DNA of 18,620 nucleotides from CAZJYI01 sp964550025 (lineage in GTDB: Bacteria; Verrucomicrobiota; Kiritimatiellia; UBA8416; CAYOBW01), in assembly GCA_964550025.1 (NCBI GenBank), contig CAZJYI010000197.1, forward strand, positions 1 through 18,620, given 5' to 3'. Below the pieces are notes generated by a model that was not told the DNA's origin, ran no database searches, and worked only from the letters and a program-made list of their open reading frames with translations. This document shows, piece by piece, positions 15,251 to 18,620 of the stretch. The stretch's first letter is position 1; every line of letters starts with the position of its first letter. Both the position numbers and the translations under genes were made by a program.

Positions 15251-15314
15251 GAGCGGCTCAGACCGAGGTCGGACCGATTGCAGGTACGATACGCGAAGCC
15301 GACCTTCAGCTCAA

Positions 15315-15349
15315 AGTTCACTGTTCGATGTTCCATGTTCGACGTTCAC
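15315..15349 (+). repeat. Five-unit heptanucleotide tandem repeat, consensus TGTTCGA
   Basis: Reading in sevens from 15315 gives AGTTCAC, TGTTCGA, TGTTCCA, TGTTCGA, CGTTCAC. All five share the GTTC core at the same place. It lies about 95 bp upstream of the kinase promoter and about 65 bp upstream of the divergent -35 box. Function unknown; it could be a dispersed satellite-like element or a protein-binding array. Confidence 0.55.
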
Positions 15350-15441
15350 TCCCCAAAAAAGCACAGTCAAAGGGAAAGACCGTGTCAGGCCGATGGTTCC
15401 GACGCCCCGACCAGAAAAGTACGTGGCCAGGCCGTCAACAA

Positions 15442-15450
15442 TGGTATACT
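15442..15450 (+). promoter_or_regulatory. Predicted extended -10 promoter of the histidine kinase gene
   Basis: TGG (15442-15444) directly precedes TATACT (15445-15450, 5 of 6), which fits an extended -10 element. The matching -35 position holds CGTGGC, a poor match. Transcription would start near 15457, about 62 nt before the kinase ATG. Confidence 0.45.
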
Positions 15451-15518
15451 ATCGGCCCGAATCACCAAGGCAGTGGAGCCACTCTGCATAACACGGATCT
15501 GGACCAAGGACAGGCGCA

Positions 15519-17420
15519 ATGACGGAAGACACCGGACGGAGTACGCAGACGCCGCCCCCCCCGTCGTTCCGCGAACGCCTCACCGCCCTCAGCAGGGTGA
15601 CCATCGAGCTTGCTCTCTGTACGGAGGCGGACGAGCTCTGCCGCCGCGCGGTGGAGCAGGCCCGGGCGAAGCTCGGTTTCGGGCGGATAGGTGTCTGGCT
15701 GACAGCAGAGAACTCCAGCACCATCCGCGGGTCGTACGGCATCGGCGAAAACGGCTGCGTGCGCGACGAACGCGAATCCCGGGTTGAGGTGCATCCGGCC
15801 TCCCTCATGGGCCGGGTGCTGCGGGGCGGAATCCCGTCGTACATGGAAGAAACGGGTCCGCTGTACGACGACAAGTGCAACGAAATCGCCACCGGCAGCC
15901 ACGCCGTGGCGCCGCTGTGGGACGGCACACGCATCATCGGCATGGCGTCCATTGACAACCGCCTGACGGGCCAACCGCTGACAGAGGAGGACTGCGAGCT
16001 CCTTGGGCTGTTCAGCTCTTCTCTGGGTACGCTCCTCAGCCGGCTGTGGGCCGAGGAGGACTGCAGGACGGTCGTCAACAACTCGCTGCAGGGACTGGCC
16101 GTCTCCCAGAACTCTCGCGTGGTGTTTGCCAACGACGCCCTCGAGCAGATCACGGGCTACACCGCGGCGGAAATCGTCGCGATGGAGCCGGGCGAAGCCG
16201 AGAAGACCCTCGTCCATCCCGAGGACCTCCCCTGGTTGCACAAGCTGCACCAGGACCGCCTCGCGGGCAAGCCCGTGCCCTCCCACTACGAACTGCGCCT
16301 GGTCCGCAAAGATGGCGACGTGGTCTGGACCGAGGTCTTCGCGGTGTGCATTCTGCACCATGGGCAGCGGGCCGTGCAGGCGGCGTATGTCGACATCACC
16401 GATCGGAAATCAGCCGACGTTGCCCTTCGCGAGAGCGAAGCCAATTTCAGGGCTATGGCGGACAACGCCCGCGAGGGTATTCTCATCCAGGACGCCGAGG
16501 GGCAGTGCCTGTACGTCAATCGCTTCTTCTGCGAGATGGTGGGATTGCCCGGCGAAGAAGTACGAGGACGGTCCGTGCTCGAGCTTGTCACTGACGGCGA
16601 AAAGGTGCGGGTGGCCGAGATAATGCGCAAAGCGCTGGTTGGCGAAGATCTTCCGCAGACCTTCGAGACGACGATCGTGACGGCCGAAGGTCGCGAGCTG
16701 CTGGTCGAGGTGACGGGAGCCAAAACGACGTGGCGCGGACAGGACGCCACGCTGGGCATGGTGCGAGACATCACCACCCGCCGGCGGCTGCAGCGCGAAG
16801 TCATCGAGGTCGAACGCCGCGAACAGCGACGGATCGGGAGAGACCTGCACGACGCCCTCGGGCAGGAGCTGACGGGAATCGCCTATATGGCCAAGGCGTT
16901 GTACACGGGCATCGGCAAGCAAGCGCCCGAACTGGCCGAGTCGGCGGCAAAGCTGGAAGAAACGGCACGACACGCGCTGGCACAGTGCCGGCACATCGCC
17001 CACGGCCTGCTGCCGGTGCAACTCGATGAGGAAGGACTCGTCCACGAACTGTCACAGCTCGCCGCACGGATGCGCAGTCTCTACGGCGTGGACTGTGACT
17101 GTACGGTCAGCGGCGGCGGCCAGGTCCGGAATCACACGGTTGCCCTGCACCTCTACTACATAGCGCAGGAAGCCGTCAGCAACACGCTCCGCCACAGCAA
17201 CGCCCACTCGATCCGGATATCGCTGCGCATGGACGGGTCGCACGGTGAGCTCGTCATAATGGACGACGGGCGGTGGCAAGAAACAGGTGGCGACGACAAA
17301 CAGGGCATGGGACTGCGAATCATGGAGCACCGCGCGCGGGTGATCGACGGCCACCTGCGACTCGAACACGATGACGGACAGGGCACCCGTGTCATCTGCA
17401 CGTTTGAAGATCGGGACTGA
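15519..17420 (+). CDS. Sensor histidine kinase, GAF-PAS-PAS-HisKA_3-HATPase (NarL/DegS type)
   Basis: The 633-residue protein has no signal peptide or membrane segment, so it should sense a cytoplasmic cue. A GAF-like domain spans about 18-178, a PAS domain 183-298 (FANDALEQITGYTAAEIV, ending in VDITDRK) and a second PAS 305-422 (YVNRFFCEMVGLPGEEV, ending in VRDITTRRR). The dimerisation helix carries the phospho-acceptor His444 in RRIGRDLHDALGQ, the hallmark of HisKA_3 kinases. The ATPase domain has Asn555 in YIAQEAVSNTLRHSNAH, a DDG box at 582-584 and the GMGLRIM lid motif at 596-602. AAGGA lies 8 nt before the ATG. Kinases of this type normally pair with a LuxR-type response regulator, often next door; none lies in the window. 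Partner and signal are unknown. The divergent LamG operon sharing its upstream region is a possible target, by position only. Confidence 0.93.
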   Translation: MTEDTGRSTQTPPPPSFRERLTALSRVTIELALCTEADELCRRAVEQARAKLGFGRIGVWLTAENSSTIRGSYGIGENGCVRDERESRVEVHPASLMGRVLRGGIPSYMEETGPLYDDKCNEIATGSHAVAPLWDGTRIIGMASIDNRLTGQPLTEEDCELLGLFSSSLGTLLSRLWAEEDCRTVVNNSLQGLAVSQNSRVVFANDALEQITGYTAAEIVAMEPGEAEKTLVHPEDLPWLHKLHQDRLAGKPVPSHYELRLVRKDGDVVWTEVFAVCILHHGQRAVQAAYVDITDRKSADVALRESEANFRAMADNAREGILIQDAEGQCLYVNRFFCEMVGLPGEEVRGRSVLELVTDGEKVRVAEIMRKALVGEDLPQTFETTIVTAEGRELLVEVTGAKTTWRGQDATLGMVRDITTRRRLQREVIEVERREQRRIGRDLHDALGQELTGIAYMAKALYTGIGKQAPELAESAAKLEETARHALAQCRHIAHGLLPVQLDEEGLVHELSQLAARMRSLYGVDCDCTVSGGGQVRNHTVALHLYYIAQEAVSNTLRHSNAHSIRISLRMDGSHGELVIMDDGRWQETGGDDKQGMGLRIMEHRARVIDGHLRLEHDDGQGTRVICTFEDRD

Positions 17421-17440
17421 GAACATGAACCTGAAAGGAG

Positions 17441-17581
17441 CAGTTGAACCGCGAAAAAACGCAAAGATCGCAGAGAAAGAGGGAGGAGGGAAGGTCGAGG
17501 ATCGCACCCATCCTGCATCCGACATCCAATCCGTGACCCATTTTCTCTGTGTTCTTTGCGCTCTTTGCGGTTGATCAACTG
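17441..17581. repeat. Imperfect inverted-repeat element of about 140 bp upstream of srkA
   Basis: The left arm (17447-17483) begins AACCGC and includes CGCAAAGATCGCAGAGAAAG. The reverse complement of the right arm (17537-17572) begins AACCGC and includes CGCAAAGAACACAGAGAAAA. Roughly four bases in five match by eye over 37 positions. The outer flanks also mirror each other: CAGTTG at 17441-17446 and its complement CAACTG at 17576-17581. About 53 bp of unrelated sequence separates the arms. AACCGC-AAAGCGCAAAG-like repeats recur in many environmental genomes, and this could be a non-coding mobile or REP-like element. Its right end is only 11 bp from the srkA start codon. Confidence 0.65.
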
Positions 17582-17592
17582 GCGAACGTAGG

Positions 17593-18573
17593 ATGACGAA
17601 CGTTCCTGATTTCGAGCATCTCGTCCCCGACACGATGTTGACCGCCGTCGAGAACGGGCTCGGCCGGTCGATGACGGGTCTGGCCACACCGCTGCCGAGC
17701 TACATCAACCGGGTCTACGAAGTGCAGGCCGCGGACGGCGAGCGGTTGATCGCCAAGTTCTATCGCCCGGGGCGCTGGTCGCGGGAGGCCCTGCAGGACG
17801 AGCACGATTTCGTCGCCGACTGCGCCGAGGATGAAATCCCGGTCATCGCGCCACTGGAGTTTCCCGGCGGCGGTACGCTGCGTGAAGCCGACGGCGTCCA
17901 CTTCACGGTCTTTCCGAAACGCTTCGGCAGGCAACTCGAGATCAACAGCCCGAAGGACTGGCTGCGCGTCGGGCGGCTGCTGGGACGCGTGCATGTCGCG
18001 GGCAGCCGCACACCGGCAGCGAACAGAACCGACCTCCACCCGGCACAATCCACCGGGCAGCATATCGACCACCTGACGGAGAACGGCTTCGTCACGCCGC
18101 GCTTCAGGGACGAGTTCCGTGACATCACAAGCCGCCTTCTCGATCTCATCGTGGATCTCTTCGATGATGAGGAGTTCATTCGCATCCACGGTGACTGCCA
18201 TTGCGGGAACCTGCTGTACCGCCCCGGGGAGGGCATCATGATCATCGACTTCGACGACATGATGGTGGGGCCGCCCGTGCAGGACCTCTGGCTCCTGCTG
18301 CCGGACAGGGCCGACCGCTGCCGGCGCGAGCTGGCGCTCCTGCTGCGCGGCTACGAACAGTTCCGCGAGTTCGACGACCGTTCGCTGCGCCTGATCGAGC
18401 CCCTGCGAGCCATGCGCATCATCTACTTCCTGGCGTGGTGCAGCCGGCAGATCAATGACTTCAGGTTCCGCACCATGTACCCCGAGTGGGGCAGCAACGC
18501 TTTCTGGCAGCGCGAGGTCAACGACCTCTCCCACCAACTCGAGATCATCGGCCAGCACCTGGACCCCGCCTAG
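17593..18573 (+). CDS. srkA: Stress-response Ser/Thr protein kinase SrkA (YihE)
   Basis: The 326-residue protein matches E. coli SrkA (328) in length and along its whole sequence as I recall it. Visible shared motifs are PLPSYINRVYEV (33-44), AKFYRPGRW with the ATP-binding Lys55, IHGDCHCGNLLYR with catalytic Asp201 and Asn206, DFDD with metal-binding Asp219, VQDLWLLL (229-236) and IEPLRAMRIIYFLAW. SrkA has the aminoglycoside-phosphotransferase-like kinase fold, acts in the cytoplasm and in E. coli guards against stress-induced death; its substrate here is unknown. The start fits the family N-terminus, but the ribosome site is odd: GTAGG abuts the ATG with no spacer. The inverted-repeat element ends 11 bp upstream, so the original leader may have been replaced. 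It shares the strand of the histidine kinase, 172 nt downstream, but the element makes co-transcription doubtful. Confidence 0.93.
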   Translation: MTNVPDFEHLVPDTMLTAVENGLGRSMTGLATPLPSYINRVYEVQAADGERLIAKFYRPGRWSREALQDEHDFVADCAEDEIPVIAPLEFPGGGTLREADGVHFTVFPKRFGRQLEINSPKDWLRVGRLLGRVHVAGSRTPAANRTDLHPAQSTGQHIDHLTENGFVTPRFRDEFRDITSRLLDLIVDLFDDEEFIRIHGDCHCGNLLYRPGEGIMIIDFDDMMVGPPVQDLWLLLPDRADRCRRELALLLRGYEQFREFDDRSLRLIEPLRAMRIIYFLAWCSRQINDFRFRTMYPEWGSNAFWQREVNDLSHQLEIIGQHLDPA

Positions 18574-18620
18574 CCCTGCCCTTTACCCGTAACTGCTGAC
18601 TGGACAATCTCACGCCTCCT

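Larger units (their letters stand above)
15047..15518. other. Divergent intergenic region between the LamG operon and the histidine kinase
   Basis: This 472-bp region serves both flanking transcription units. It holds a minus-strand promoter (15221-15250), a heptanucleotide repeat (15315-15349) and a plus-strand extended -10 promoter (15442-15450). The minus-strand leader of about 168 nt contains a run of eight G (15155-15162) and short GC-rich self-complementary pieces, but no riboswitch fold I could recognise. No RNA gene or convincing small gene is seen. Confidence 0.6.

Overview
The window looks like a GC-rich chromosomal stretch from an environmental bacterium of the Planctomycetes-Verrucomicrobia-Kiritimatiellota-Lentisphaerae type. 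I infer this from very large exported LamG/DUF2341 proteins, an exported sulfatase with a C-terminal discoidin-like domain, papain-family surface protease architecture and GGGAGG ribosome binding sites. No rRNA or taxonomic marker is present, so the phylum is a guess.

Layout from left to right. (1) 1-3557, minus: the first 1185 codons of an exported papain-like (C1A) protease with a lectin-like domain, Ig-like and InlB-type modules, and near-identical 85-residue YDG repeats that run off the left edge. Its upstream region (3558-3928) carries a good promoter with an 11-bp direct repeat across its -35 box. (2) 3929-6403, minus: a two-gene operon, an exported sulfatase followed 12 nt later by a 120-residue three-helix membrane protein, with a promoter at 6444-6472. 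(3) 6706-7833, plus: a free-standing nucleotidyl cyclase toxin domain of the anthrax edema factor / CyaA / ExoY class, which is the most striking gene in the window. Two hairpins at 7838-7919 separate it from the convergent operon that follows. (4) 7960-15046, minus: a two-gene operon of a 355-residue exported protein of unknown function and a 1978-residue LamG/DUF2341 surface protein. One of its DUF2341 domains is split by a nested concanavalin-like domain. (5) 15047-15518: a divergent regulatory region with one promoter per direction and a heptanucleotide repeat. (6) 15519-17420, plus: a GAF-PAS-PAS histidine kinase of the NarL/DegS (HisKA_3) type with no response regulator in view. (7) 17441-17581: an imperfect inverted-repeat element of about 140 bp. 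(8) 17593-18573, plus: SrkA (YihE), a stress-response protein kinase. Nothing is seen in the last 47 bases.

How the parts may work together: much of the window encodes exported proteins for surface attachment and breakdown of polymers (protease, sulfatase, LamG proteins), with a sensor kinase and a stress kinase beside them. The edema-factor-like cyclase stands apart in composition (about 12% lysine against 1-2% in the two kinases) and has no export signal or delivery domain. It is best read as horizontally acquired cargo that may act on a eukaryotic partner or rival. That reading is inference.
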